Source of the DNA: CAZLBC01 sp964557575
GTDB taxonomy: Bacteria; Planctomycetota; Phycisphaerae; SM23-33
DNA length: 37,901 nucleotides
Reading direction: 5' to 3'
Assembly (NCBI GenBank): GCA_964557575.1
Contig: CAZLBC010000044.1
Location: forward strand, 1 to 37,901
The notes under the pieces were generated by a model, which made no database searches, was not told the DNA's origin, and was given only the letters and a program-made list of their open reading frames with translations. This document shows, one piece after another, positions 10,408-18,167 of this stretch (its first letter is position 1; every line of letters begins with the position of its first letter). A program made the position numbers and the translations under genes.

Positions 10408-11604
10408 TCATGCTGATACGATTGAAACCGTATCCCGCGCAATCATCAATTCCTCGTTTGTGGGAATGACCCACACGGGCAGATCGCTCGAATCAGTCGT
10501 GATCGGCCCCGCCGCGCCGCCAACGGTTGCCTCGTTACGTTCATCGTCACGGACAGCACCCAGGTGATGGATCGATTCGCACAACAGGGTTCTGACCGGG
10601 ATCGAATTCTCCCCGATCCCCCCCGTGAGGACGATCATGTCGGTGCGGGGAAGCACCGCGTAATATGCCCCGATATACTTGATCAACCGGTGCACGAACA
10701 TGTCTATCGCGAGGGCGGCCGATTCCGCACCCCGCTCGCGGTGGTTGACCAGATCGCGCATATCGTTGCTGATCTTGCTGACCCCTTTCAGCCCGGAGGC
10801 CTTGTTCAACTCACGGTCAACCTGCTGAGGTTCGAGGCCGCAGGAGGTCATGTAAAAAGGAATGGCGGGATCAATATCCCCGGAGCGGGTCCCCATGATG
10901 AGTCCCTCGAGAGGAGTCATGCCCATCGAGTGATCGACGGCCTTTCCGTTCTCGACCGCTGTAATCGAACAGCCGTTGCCGAGATGACACGTAATAATAT
11001 TGATTTCCGAGACGTCCCGATCGAGGGCCTGCGCTGCCCGCAGCGTCACATAGCGGTGACTGGTGCCGTGAAAACCGTACTTTCTGACGCGGTACCGGGT
11101 ATACCATTCCTCCGGTACCGCGTAACGGTAGGCCTTCGGCGGCAGGGACGAAAGAAAAGCGGTGTCGAACACCGCCACATGCGGCACATCGGGTATGACC
11201 TCCATCGCGCCCCGAATGCCCATAAGGTTGGACGGATTGTGCAACGGCGCAAGCTTGGCGTTATGCCTGATGATTTCTATGAGATCACCGTCTATGACGG
11301 TGGATTCCCTGACTTCCTCGGCCCCGTGTACGGCGCGGTGACCGACACCGTCGATTTCCTCGATACCCTTGATGACCTGCAGTTCCTCGCCGGTCAGTTC
11401 ATCCAGGATGAGCTTCAGTGCCGCGGTATGATCCTTGGCCGAAACGCCGCGGTCCACGACGGCATCGCCTGCGCGCACATGGAGGCTTGCATTATCGGTG
11501 CCGACGCGCTCAACCATTCCTCCCGCCAGCAATTGCTCCCCCTTCATCTCAAACAGTTTGAATTTAACCGAACTGCTGCCACAATTTACCGTGAATATAA
11601 TCAT
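10408..11604 (-). CDS. ackA: Acetate kinase
   Basis: 398 aa, full length. Converts acetyl phosphate and ADP to acetate and ATP (reversible). Visible family motifs: VNCGSSSVKFKLFE at the N-terminus (Mg/phosphate site), GHRAVHGAE with the substrate arginine, FDTAFLSSLP with the catalytic aspartate, HLGNGCSI and GGIGENS. No pta gene is in the window. The ATG at 11604 matches the family start, but no ribosome-binding site precedes it. The predicted promoter puts the transcript start within a few bases of the ATG, so the mRNA is probably leaderless. Transcribed divergently from the tRNA-Ala gene; ends in its own terminator. Confidence 0.97.
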   Translation of the reverse strand: MIIFTVNCGSSSVKFKLFEMKGEQLLAGGMVERVGTDNASLHVRAGDAVVDRGVSAKDHTAALKLILDELTGEELQVIKGIEEIDGVGHRAVHGAEEVRESTVIDGDLIEIIRHNAKLAPLHNPSNLMGIRGAMEVIPDVPHVAVFDTAFLSSLPPKAYRYAVPEEWYTRYRVRKYGFHGTSHRYVTLRAAQALDRDVSEINIITCHLGNGCSITAVENGKAVDHSMGMTPLEGLIMGTRSGDIDPAIPFYMTSCGLEPQQVDRELNKASGLKGVSKISNDMRDLVNHRERGAESAALAIDMFVHRLIKYIGAYYAVLPRTDMIVLTGGIGENSIPVRTLLCESIHHLGAVRDDERNEATVGGAAGPITTDSSDLPVWVIPTNEELMIARDTVSIVSA

Positions 11605-11613
11605 AATGATTCA

Positions 11614-11642
11614 CAGATAGTAAATCTGGAATGCGATGTCAA
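11614..11642 (-). promoter_or_regulatory. Promoter of ackA
   Basis: On the - strand a perfect TTGACA (11637-11642) is followed after 17 bases by TATCTG (11614-11619). The expected start of transcription, near 11607, is only about 3 bases before the ackA ATG. Confidence 0.65.
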
Positions 11643-11729
11643 CTTATTTCCTGTCACCATCACACAAATGGAGAAAAGACCTCTCCCGAGGCGCGACTAA
11701 AGAGTTAAAACCGTATTCCGCGAAGCCCC

Positions 11730-11757
11730 TTGATTGAAAAGCAAAGCGTCATATAAT
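11730..11757 (+). promoter_or_regulatory. Promoter of the tRNA-Ala gene
   Basis: TTGATT at 11730-11735, a 16-base spacer, and a perfect TATAAT at 11752-11757, with the tRNA starting 13 bases further on. It is placed back to back with the ackA promoter. Confidence 0.75.
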
Positions 11758-11770
11758 ACGTCACATTCCC

Positions 11771-11843
11771 GGGGCCGTAGCTCAGTTGGGAGAGCGGCGC
11801 GTTCGCAATGCGCAGGTCGTGAGTTCGAATCTCATCGGCTCCA
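11771..11843 (+). tRNA. tRNA-Ala, anticodon CGC
   Basis: A complete 73-base cloverleaf: acceptor arms GGGGCCG and CGGCTCC, D arm GCTC/GAGC, anticodon stem GCGCG/TGCGC with loop TTCGCAA, variable loop AGGTC, and T arm GTGAG/CTCAT with loop TTCGAAT. The third acceptor pair is G-U, the identity element of tRNA-Ala, agreeing with anticodon CGC (codon GCG). Discriminator A is at 11843. CCA is not encoded: the next bases are TGA and belong to the following gene. The gene has its own promoter and appears to be the first part of a tRNA-mRNA transcript. Confidence 0.95.
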
Positions 11844-11845
11844 TG

Positions 11846-12373
11846 ATGGCTGGAAAAAAGACGAAAAAAATCGCGGTTATGCTGGCGGAACAGTACCAGG
11901 AACTCGAGGTCTGGTACCCTGTGTACCGTTTCAGAGAAGCCGGATATGCCGTCGACCTTGTCGCCGCCGAGGCAGATACGGTATACCTGTCCAAACTCGG
12001 GTACCCCTGCCTTTCAACGGTTTCGGCAAAAACCGTCAGCAGCGCCGAATACGGCGCCGTGCTGGTCCCGGGAGGCTGGTGTCCCGATTTCATGCGCAGA
12101 GATCCCGGTATGGTCCGCTTCATCAATCAATGCGCCGCGGCCGGAATCATCCTCGCCGCGATTTGTCACGGGGGATGGATGCTCTGCTGCACCGATGCGC
12201 TGAAAGGGAGACGGGCCACGAGCTTCACGGCCATTGAACACGACATGCGCAACGCCGGGGCCGAGTGGGTTGACGAAGAGTGCGTCGTAGACGGCAATGT
12301 CATTACCGCGCGGAAGCCGGACGACCTGCCCGCATTCTGTCGGACGATCATGCAGGCACTCGCGGAACAGTAA
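11846..12373 (+). CDS. DJ-1/PfpI family protein (class I glutamine amidotransferase-like)
   Basis: 175 aa. Family features: a starting strand KKIAVMLAEQYQELE with the conserved acidic residue, the VLVPGGW strand at 72-78 and the nucleophile elbow AAICHGGWML with Cys107-His108. The family includes chaperones, deglycases and proteases, so the activity is not predictable. The start is remarkable: two successive ATG codons at 11843 and 11846, the first beginning on the tRNA discriminator base and the second two bases after it. There is no ribosome-binding site because the upstream sequence is the tRNA. Cleavage of the precursor by RNase Z after the discriminator would leave an mRNA beginning UGAUG, which favours the ATG at 11846 and leaderless translation. 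A longer frame reading into the tRNA is artefactual. Confidence 0.9.
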   Translation: MAGKKTKKIAVMLAEQYQELEVWYPVYRFREAGYAVDLVAAEADTVYLSKLGYPCLSTVSAKTVSSAEYGAVLVPGGWCPDFMRRDPGMVRFINQCAAAGIILAAICHGGWMLCCTDALKGRRATSFTAIEHDMRNAGAEWVDEECVVDGNVITARKPDDLPAFCRTIMQALAEQ

Positions 12374-12436
12374 TCTTTGCGAAGCGATGGTACGCGGAGC
12401 GGCCCGGCTGCACCGTCGCCGGACCGAAAAACGTCA

Positions 12437-12814
12437 ATGGCTCAGAACCCCCGTAAACGGCCCAAGCCGCTGCACAAGCGGAATATCAAGAAATACTTCG
12501 TCCTTCCCGTCTGTATCCTGGTCATCAACATCGTCGAAGAGATTCTGGTCTATAAAAGTAACTTCATAGCCGATGATTACCTGAGAACGGCGTTTATCCT
12601 GTTACTTTTTATCGCGGGCATAGCGGGCGTCAGCTTTCTGATCTCTCCGCTGATCGTGAAATTGCTTTCTTCGGTCTACTTCAGGGGCAGGAAACATGCC
12701 GGGTACGCGGGCGAGCTTATCATCCTCGCGGTGACGCTGGGCGGGTTGTACTACCTCTACTTCCTCATCTATATTTACGGCCCTGAATACCTGCTGCCAC
12801 CCGCATGGCGATAA
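12437..12814 (+). CDS. Small membrane protein of unknown function
   Basis: 125 aa. A strongly basic N-terminus (residues 5-19) is followed by three predicted membrane helices near 20-37, 51-72 and 92-114, with a charged EE pair inside or next to the first and a basic loop FRGRKH before the third. The positive-inside rule puts the N-terminus in the cytoplasm. No family is recognised. The ATG at 12437 is chosen because it begins the natural basic segment; the only earlier in-frame start is a TTG 60 bases upstream, and no strong ribosome-binding site is seen for either. It lies 63 bp after the DJ-1-like gene, probably on the same transcript, and converges with yggS without a visible terminator. 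Confidence 0.7.
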   Translation: MAQNPRKRPKPLHKRNIKKYFVLPVCILVINIVEEILVYKSNFIADDYLRTAFILLLFIAGIAGVSFLISPLIVKLLSSVYFRGRKHAGYAGELIILAVTLGGLYYLYFLIYIYGPEYLLPPAWR

Positions 12815-12836
12815 CCACCTGCACCCCGTCGAACGA

Positions 12837-13562
12837 TCACTCGAACAGCGCGCGTCCGATACGCAGGATGGTTGCCCCTTCCTCGACGGCAATCTCGTAA
12901 TCGTCGGTCATACCCATGGACAGATGCTGAAAATCCCGGCCGCCGATCCGGTCTTTCTTCATTTCGTCAAATATCTCACGGAGTCTCCTGAAGCTGTTCC
13001 TGGCCCCCTCTTTTCCGCCCCGGAGCGGTCCCATCGTCATCAACCCCCTCAACCGAAGACCGGGCAGGGATGATATCATCTCGCCCAGGTGCGGCGCGGC
13101 ACCGACGGCACACCCGTGCTTCCGGGATTCCTCGGAGCAGTTGATCTGAAGCAGGATATCTATTTCCGTTCCCACGCGGGCGGCGCGAACACTGACCTCC
13201 TCGGAGAGCCTGAGCGAATCGACGGAGTGTATGATGCCGGCAACCTCCAGCACTTTCTTTACCTTGTTACGCTGGAGATGGCCGACCATGTGCCATCGTA
13301 CCGGACTGGAAACGGGTTTGCGCCTCCGCCGGAGATACCCCGCGAGTTCATCCGCCTTCACAACCAGATCGCGCACGCGGTTCTCACCGAAATCAGTCAT
13401 CCCCGCATCGACGAGATTTCGTATCGTTTCGATTTCCACGCTCTTCGTAACCGCGACGAGTGCGACGTCATTCGGATCCCGCCCGCATCTCCCGCACGCC
13501 CCTTCAATAGTGCCGCGTACGGCATCCAGGTTCTTTTTTATTCTGTTGAGGGATACGGCCAT
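12837..13562 (-). CDS. YggS-type PLP homeostasis protein
   Basis: 241 aa. Single-domain fold type III PLP-binding protein, similar to bacterial YggS and eukaryotic PLPBP. It has the PLP lysine in VAVTKS (Lys40), the FGENRV segment, WHMVGHLQRNK, and the C-terminal block LSMGMTDDYEIAVEEGAT with IRIGRALFE, which binds the PLP phosphate. The family buffers pyridoxal phosphate and affects amino acid and vitamin B6 balance, with no known catalysis. The gene lies 41 bp after the zinc-ribbon/VWA gene and is probably co-transcribed with it. The ATG at 13562 matches the family N-terminus, although no clear ribosome-binding site precedes it. Confidence 0.93.
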   Translation of the reverse strand: MAVSLNRIKKNLDAVRGTIEGACGRCGRDPNDVALVAVTKSVEIETIRNLVDAGMTDFGENRVRDLVVKADELAGYLRRRRKPVSSPVRWHMVGHLQRNKVKKVLEVAGIIHSVDSLRLSEEVSVRAARVGTEIDILLQINCSEESRKHGCAVGAAPHLGEMISSLPGLRLRGLMTMGPLRGGKEGARNSFRRLREIFDEMKKDRIGGRDFQHLSMGMTDDYEIAVEEGATILRIGRALFE

Positions 13563-13603
13563 CTCATGCGCCCATACACTGCGGAGGAGAATGTGATTGC
13601 CAA

Positions 13604-15784
13604 CTATTGTTCATCGAAAAAGCGAGACAATTCGGTGTCCGTGTACTCGAGTATATTATGTTCTTTTGAGCCTCCCGCGGCTTTGACCAGGGCCACGTAA
13701 TTCTCCAGATCGACCGCGGGGGGATCGATAGCGAAAACGATGATTTCCGCACCGGCCTCCTTGGCCGCCCTGCCGATCTCTTCGGCGGACATCTCGCGAA
13801 AGGGTTTCTTCACGATGACAACGACGGATTGCGGGTTATGTTTCAGGGCCTCCATCACCGCCCGCGACGGATAGCTCATGCCCCGCGCCCGCAGGTCCGC
13901 CACGCCCTTCAGGGCTGCGGCCGCACCCTCCGCCCCGCTGCCGTGAAGCGTACCTCCCACTAGTGTATTTCCCGTCTCCCGCGCGACGATAACCCCGAAT
14001 GTATCGCCGGCACCGAGCGATGCGGCGGAAGCCCTGATGACTTCCGCGCACCATGACAGGTAGCCGCCCCGCATCGATCCTCCCGCATCGAGGCAGTATA
14101 TAACCGGACTCTTCAGCGGCCGCCGCGCAATAGACGGTGTCTCGTACGTTTTAAAAGGGTTGTGCACCTGTCGTGTCGGCGCAATATACACCCCCCCGCC
14201 GTCCTCTTCCCTGGGGGACCACAGCTTGACGGCAAGCAGCACGGTGACCGGTATGAGCACGAGAAGGGAAACGATCGCGACCAGTGTCACGATCCCCTGG
14301 AATCTCACCGGGTTCGCCATCGGAATGCTGTCAATCTCTTCCTGCGAGAGTTCGCTGGGATCGACGCTGACCGCTTCAATCGTCGACGACGCTGTGCTGG
14401 ACGCGAGATCTTCGAGGGCGGTGGCCTTCCGGTCCTCCTCGGACACGTAGGTTGCCGTTTCCTCGTCGATAAAGTCATATCCCGTTTCGTTCGCGTCGTC
14501 GCCGTCGAGAACGTCAGTGCTCTCAGACGTGTATTCCTCTTCCTCTTCCGCTTCCCCTGCCGCGGTCTCCTCTTCTTCCTCACGGGCCGCTTCCGCGGCG
14601 ACCCGCTCCAGCAACAGGGCCTCGTCGTCCGCGAACCCCGGTGCGGCCCCGCCCGCAACGGCTTTCCCGGCCTCTTCCTCTTCAGCAAGTAATTCCTTTT
14701 CCTTTGCGACGTTTGCCTTTTCCTGCGCGGCCTTTTTCCGTTCTTCCTCAGCGTCTTTCTCGGCCTCCTGTATCCGCTGACCGGCTTCCTCCACTTTCTT
14801 CGTTTCTTCAAGAAGCCGATGTTCCGCCGCCCTGATACGCTTTTCCGCGACCTTCATCTGCTCCTCGATCAGCTTCCGCTGTTCTGCCAGTTCCTTTTTG
14901 GACGCCGCTTCCGCTTTCTGCTTCTCGAGCCTGAGCCTCTCGGCTTCCTCCTCTTTGATCTTGGCCTTCTCTTTCTCGATCCTCTTTCGGGCCCGCTGCT
15001 CACGTTCTTCCGCCTGCCGCCTCTTTTCGGCTTCATCCGCCGCTTTTTTCTCGGCCGCGCCGAATTTATTCTCCGCCGCCTTCACTTTTTCCTCTGCGGC
15101 GCGGATACGTTCCTCCATCGCTTTCAATCGTTCCTCGGCGGCCTTCGCCTCTGCGGAAACGGCGCCGCTTTCAACCGCCGTCACTTCCTCGTGCCGTTTT
15201 TCAGCCGGGGACGCCTTCCTGACCTTTTTGATTCTCCTCACAATACGTTTGACTTTTTTCTTGCCGCTCTTTTCGGCAGACATATCCGCGGTCGTTCCGC
15301 CGGGCACCTTTTTGACCTTTATAACCTTGACCTTTTTCTTCGGTTTTCGCTCTTCTTCAGCGCCGGATATCGCCTTCTGGTCTTTCGATGAGACCGCCTT
15401 TTTCCTGACGATCCTCTTTTTGACCACCCGCTTTTTCTTGCCCCCCGGCACTTGGGGCGTACCCGGTTTTTCGATTACTGTCCGGGTCTTCTTCCTCTTT
15501 TTCTGCGCATCCGCGGCGGACAATAGGGGACGGGAACTGCCCGAATCACGCAAGCCCGAGCCCGACAGGCCGGATCCCGTCTGTGATTGCCTGCTCGGTT
15601 TGGCGGGTCTTCCGGGCCGACCTGACGGGCGCGACGGGCGCGCCTGCTGTCCGGTGCCGGAGGCGATCCCCTTGGGAACCACCACAATAGATTTGCAGTA
15701 CGGACACCGGCACATGCTGCCGGCAAAGGCCGCATCCACCGATATCTTTTTACCGCATTCACTGCAACGGATTTTTACCGCCAT
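13604..15784 (-). CDS. Zinc-ribbon, coiled-coil, membrane-anchored VWA-like protein
   Basis: 726 aa. N-terminal zinc ribbon with CxxC pairs at Cys7/Cys10 and Cys27/Cys30; Pro/Arg/Ser-rich segment 45-90; very basic K-rich segment about 90-190; long Glu/Ala/Lys coiled coil about 195-395; acidic stretch about 395-450; one membrane helix about 515-540; C-terminal VWA-like domain from about 575. The VWA start CLDAGGSM resembles a MIDAS DxSxS but has Gly at the second conserved position. The cytoplasmic side would hold the zinc ribbon and the charged coil, the outside the VWA-like domain. Zinc-ribbon starts of this style are common in planctomycete membrane proteins. Function unknown. GGGAG lies 11 bases before the ATG. 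Precedes yggS. Confidence 0.8.
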   Translation of the reverse strand: MAVKIRCSECGKKISVDAAFAGSMCRCPYCKSIVVVPKGIASGTGQQARPSRPSGRPGRPAKPSRQSQTGSGLSGSGLRDSGSSRPLLSAADAQKKRKKTRTVIEKPGTPQVPGGKKKRVVKKRIVRKKAVSSKDQKAISGAEEERKPKKKVKVIKVKKVPGGTTADMSAEKSGKKKVKRIVRRIKKVRKASPAEKRHEEVTAVESGAVSAEAKAAEERLKAMEERIRAAEEKVKAAENKFGAAEKKAADEAEKRRQAEEREQRARKRIEKEKAKIKEEEAERLRLEKQKAEAASKKELAEQRKLIEEQMKVAEKRIRAAEHRLLEETKKVEEAGQRIQEAEKDAEEERKKAAQEKANVAKEKELLAEEEEAGKAVAGGAAPGFADDEALLLERVAAEAAREEEEETAAGEAEEEEEYTSESTDVLDGDDANETGYDFIDEETATYVSEEDRKATALEDLASSTASSTIEAVSVDPSELSQEEIDSIPMANPVRFQGIVTLVAIVSLLVLIPVTVLLAVKLWSPREEDGGGVYIAPTRQVHNPFKTYETPSIARRPLKSPVIYCLDAGGSMRGGYLSWCAEVIRASAASLGAGDTFGVIVARETGNTLVGGTLHGSGAEGAAAALKGVADLRARGMSYPSRAVMEALKHNPQSVVVIVKKPFREMSAEEIGRAAKEAGAEIIVFAIDPPAVDLENYVALVKAAGGSKEHNILEYTDTELSRFFDEQ

Positions 15785-15825
15785 CGAACGCGTTCTCCCT
15801 CATGCCAAATACATCATACGGAATA

Positions 15826-15854
15826 ACAATAGCCATATTACCGGCGGCGGGCAA
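15826..15854 (-). promoter_or_regulatory. Possible promoter of the VWA-yggS pair
   Basis: On the - strand TTGCCC (15849-15854), a 17-base spacer and TATTGT (15826-15831), about 40 bases before the start codon and immediately after the dprA terminator. Confidence 0.35.
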
Positions 15855-15856
15855 TG

Positions 15857-15885
15857 AAAAAATCAAAATGGGGCCGTTGCGCCCC
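15857..15885 (-). terminator. Rho-independent terminator after dprA
   Basis: On the - strand the stem GGGGC (15881-15885) / GCCCC (15870-15874) with a 6-base loop is followed by ATTTTGATTTTTT. It closes the long gene series that ends with dprA. Confidence 0.65.
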
Positions 15886-15913
15886 GGGATATCGGATAAA
15901 CAGCGATAGACGG

Positions 15914-17038
15914 TCATGCCTTTCGGGCAAAAACGTTTCCAGGCTGCTGCGTCACCGCGCCTTTCAACACCAGCATGGTCATGGTCGCCGCAACCCGTCC
16001 CGTCTCCATACCGCTCCGGGCAACGATCTCATCAAGACTCAGCGGTTCGGCCTCGATGACTGAATAGAGTTTCTTTTCGGCCCCCGCCATCCTGATACCG
16101 GCCGGCGCAGCCGCAGTGTCTTCGGGCTCATCACGGTCTCCGCCGAGCTGCCGGCCGACCTCGCCCAGCGGCCCGAAAATATCGTTCGGTTCCGCCGCGA
16201 GATGAGCCCCGTCCCGTATCAGCGAGTGCGTCCCGCCGGACTGGGGCATATCGACACGACCGGGGACCGCGAAGACTTCCCGGTTTTGCTCCATGGCCAT
16301 CCGGGCCGTAATCATCGCGCCGCTCCGTCGCGCGGCTTCGACGACGAGGACCCCCAGCGACATCCCCGAAATGATCCTGTTTCGCTTGGGGAAATTACCG
16401 CTCCTGACCCGGGTGTTCATGGGCAGTTCGCTGAGCAGCGCCCCGGCGCCCTCGCCGGCGATACGGGTAAAGAGATCCCTGTTTTCGCGCGGATAAATGC
16501 CGCTCAGGCCGCATCCCATGACCGCCGCGGTGCGCCCGCCCGCATCGAGCGCCGCCCGGTGTGCAGCGGTGTCGATTCCCCGCGCGCCGCCGGAGACGAC
16601 GGTGAAGCCCGCACGGGCGAGTATACCCCCGAACCGGGAAGCCTGCTCGAGACCGTAATGGGTGCATCGCCGGGAACCGACCACGGCAACGGACAGGGCA
16701 TCCTCGGATTCCAGCCGCCCCCTGACGTACAGGATCGGCGGCGGGTCAAACGTCTGCTCGAGGGAGGCGGGATACCCGTCCTGTCCCCGACAGACAATCT
16801 CGACGCCCGCCCCGGTCGCCCGTGCCAGTTCGTCATCGATCATGCGGTCGGTGACCCCTGCCAGGGACTTGATCTTCTCCGGGCCCAGGCCGTCAACCGT
16901 TTGCCACCCCCCGGGACCTGCCTCGACAGCTTCCTCAGCGCTCCCGAATGCATCGACAAGCCGGTAAAACAAGCGCGCACCGATACCGTCGGCCAGCCAT
17001 ATTCTGAGGACATTTCGCAGCGCAACGTTACTGTTCAC
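15914..17038 (-). CDS. dprA: DNA processing protein DprA
   Basis: 374 aa. Loads RecA on incoming single-stranded DNA during transformation. N-terminal helix-hairpin-type segment (about 5-65) with DGLGPEKI; Rossmann-like core with VVGSRRCTHYG, SGGARGID, CGLSGIYPREN, GNFPKRNRIISG and EAARRSGAMIT; C-terminal winged-helix-like domain from about 315. A longer frame begins at 17098 inside amrS, but the GTG at 17036-17038 is preferred because AAAGGGG lies about 7 bases upstream and the family starts close to this point. It follows amrS by 31 bp and is the last gene before the terminator. No competence pilus gene is in the window. Confidence 0.94.
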   Translation of the reverse strand: MNSNVALRNVLRIWLADGIGARLFYRLVDAFGSAEEAVEAGPGGWQTVDGLGPEKIKSLAGVTDRMIDDELARATGAGVEIVCRGQDGYPASLEQTFDPPPILYVRGRLESEDALSVAVVGSRRCTHYGLEQASRFGGILARAGFTVVSGGARGIDTAAHRAALDAGGRTAAVMGCGLSGIYPRENRDLFTRIAGEGAGALLSELPMNTRVRSGNFPKRNRIISGMSLGVLVVEAARRSGAMITARMAMEQNREVFAVPGRVDMPQSGGTHSLIRDGAHLAAEPNDIFGPLGEVGRQLGGDRDEPEDTAAAPAGIRMAGAEKKLYSVIEAEPLSLDEIVARSGMETGRVAATMTMLVLKGAVTQQPGNVFARKA

Positions 17039-17069
17039 GTGACAACCCCTTTCTGAAAACGCAAGACCC

Positions 17070-18101
17070 TTATTCCCACACTCCTCGTATCGTTTCACCG
17101 CAATCGGGGCAGCAACTCCCCGCCAGGTTGATTCCCCGCACGGTGAATCCGCGGCGGTCGATAATGACCGTGCCGCAGTTGCTGCAAAGCGTCCTTTCGT
17201 CGATCACGCCGTGCATATTACCGCAGTAGACGTACTTCAGGCCGGCCTCGCTACCGGTCTCTGCCGCCATCTGCAGGGTTTCGGGATCGGTCGGCAGACG
17301 TGTTTCCATGTGGTAATCGCCGTGGAAGCGACTGACGTGCCACGGGATAGCCGGGCCTGTCTCCGCGACGATCCAGTCCGCAATCCGGCGCAGTTCTTCG
17401 GATGAGTCGTTCATGCCGGGAACGACCAGGGTCGTGATTTCCACCCATATCCCGGCTTCGACGAGGCAACCGATGCATTCAAGCACGCCCGTCAGCGTTC
17501 CGCCGATGACGTCCCGGTAGGTATCCTCGCTGAAGCATTTCAGGTCGACATTGATCGCGTCCAGTACGGGCGCTATTTCACGGACGGCCTCGGGCGTCAT
17601 GAAACCATTGGAAACAAAGCAGTTTTTCAGGCCCTTTTCGGCGGCAATCGCGGCGGTGTCATGCGCCAGCTCGAAAAACACCGTGGGTTCGGAATAGGTA
17701 TAGCTGATCGATCGGCAGCCGTTGGACAGCGCCGTCTCCACGATTGCGGCCGGGGCAATCGCCTTCCCGGCGAGGCCGTTGCTCTCCCGCGGCAGTTGAG
17801 ACAGGCGCCAGTTCTGGCAGAAGTCGCAGGTGAAATTACAGCCGGGGGCCGCGATGGAAAGACTCCTTGTTCCGGGCAGGAAGTGAAACAGGGGTTTTTT
17901 TTCTATCGGGTCGACGTTGATCGTCATCACCCGGTCGTATGTCAGTGTCTTGAGAACGCCCCCGGCGTTGTGCCGCACCCTGCACCGGCCGAAATCACCT
18001 TCCTGAATCTTACACCGGTGCGCACACAGATTGCAGCGGACGGCGCCGCCGTCGCCGGAAGACCACAACATGGCATCGTGAAATGTCCGGTTCTCGTTCA
18101 T
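17070..18101 (-). CDS. amrS: AmmeMemoRadiSam-type radical SAM enzyme (AmrS)
   Basis: 343 aa from the chosen ATG. The radical SAM cluster motif is CxxxCxxC at Cys88, Cys92 and Cys95 (GCNFTCDFCQNW). An N-terminal cysteine group RCNLCAHRC and GRC (Cys23, 26, 30, 40), SYTYSEPT, SNGFM and NVDLK are typical of this family. The C-terminus carries a CxxC / CxxC pair (CSNCG, CCPDCGE) like a small zinc or rubredoxin-type knuckle. The family is named after co-occurrence with Memo and AMMECR1 proteins, neither of which is in the window; its reaction is not established here. In-frame starts at 18119 and 18146 are possible, but the ATG at 18101 gives the usual N-terminus. 66 bp after the BatA-type gene. 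Confidence 0.9.
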   Translation of the reverse strand: MNENRTFHDAMLWSSGDGGAVRCNLCAHRCKIQEGDFGRCRVRHNAGGVLKTLTYDRVMTINVDPIEKKPLFHFLPGTRSLSIAAPGCNFTCDFCQNWRLSQLPRESNGLAGKAIAPAAIVETALSNGCRSISYTYSEPTVFFELAHDTAAIAAEKGLKNCFVSNGFMTPEAVREIAPVLDAINVDLKCFSEDTYRDVIGGTLTGVLECIGCLVEAGIWVEITTLVVPGMNDSSEELRRIADWIVAETGPAIPWHVSRFHGDYHMETRLPTDPETLQMAAETGSEAGLKYVYCGNMHGVIDERTLCSNCGTVIIDRRGFTVRGINLAGSCCPDCGETIRGVWE

Positions 18102-18167
18102 GATTACACCGGCCCGCATTTTCGCATGTCTGTCCCGGAATCTCAAGCCCCCTCGCCGCCTTCGCCC

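Noticed and set aside
11786..11845. Reading frame of the DJ-1-like gene extended into the tRNA
   Set aside because: It translates tRNA sequence; the cloverleaf is complete and carries its own promoter.
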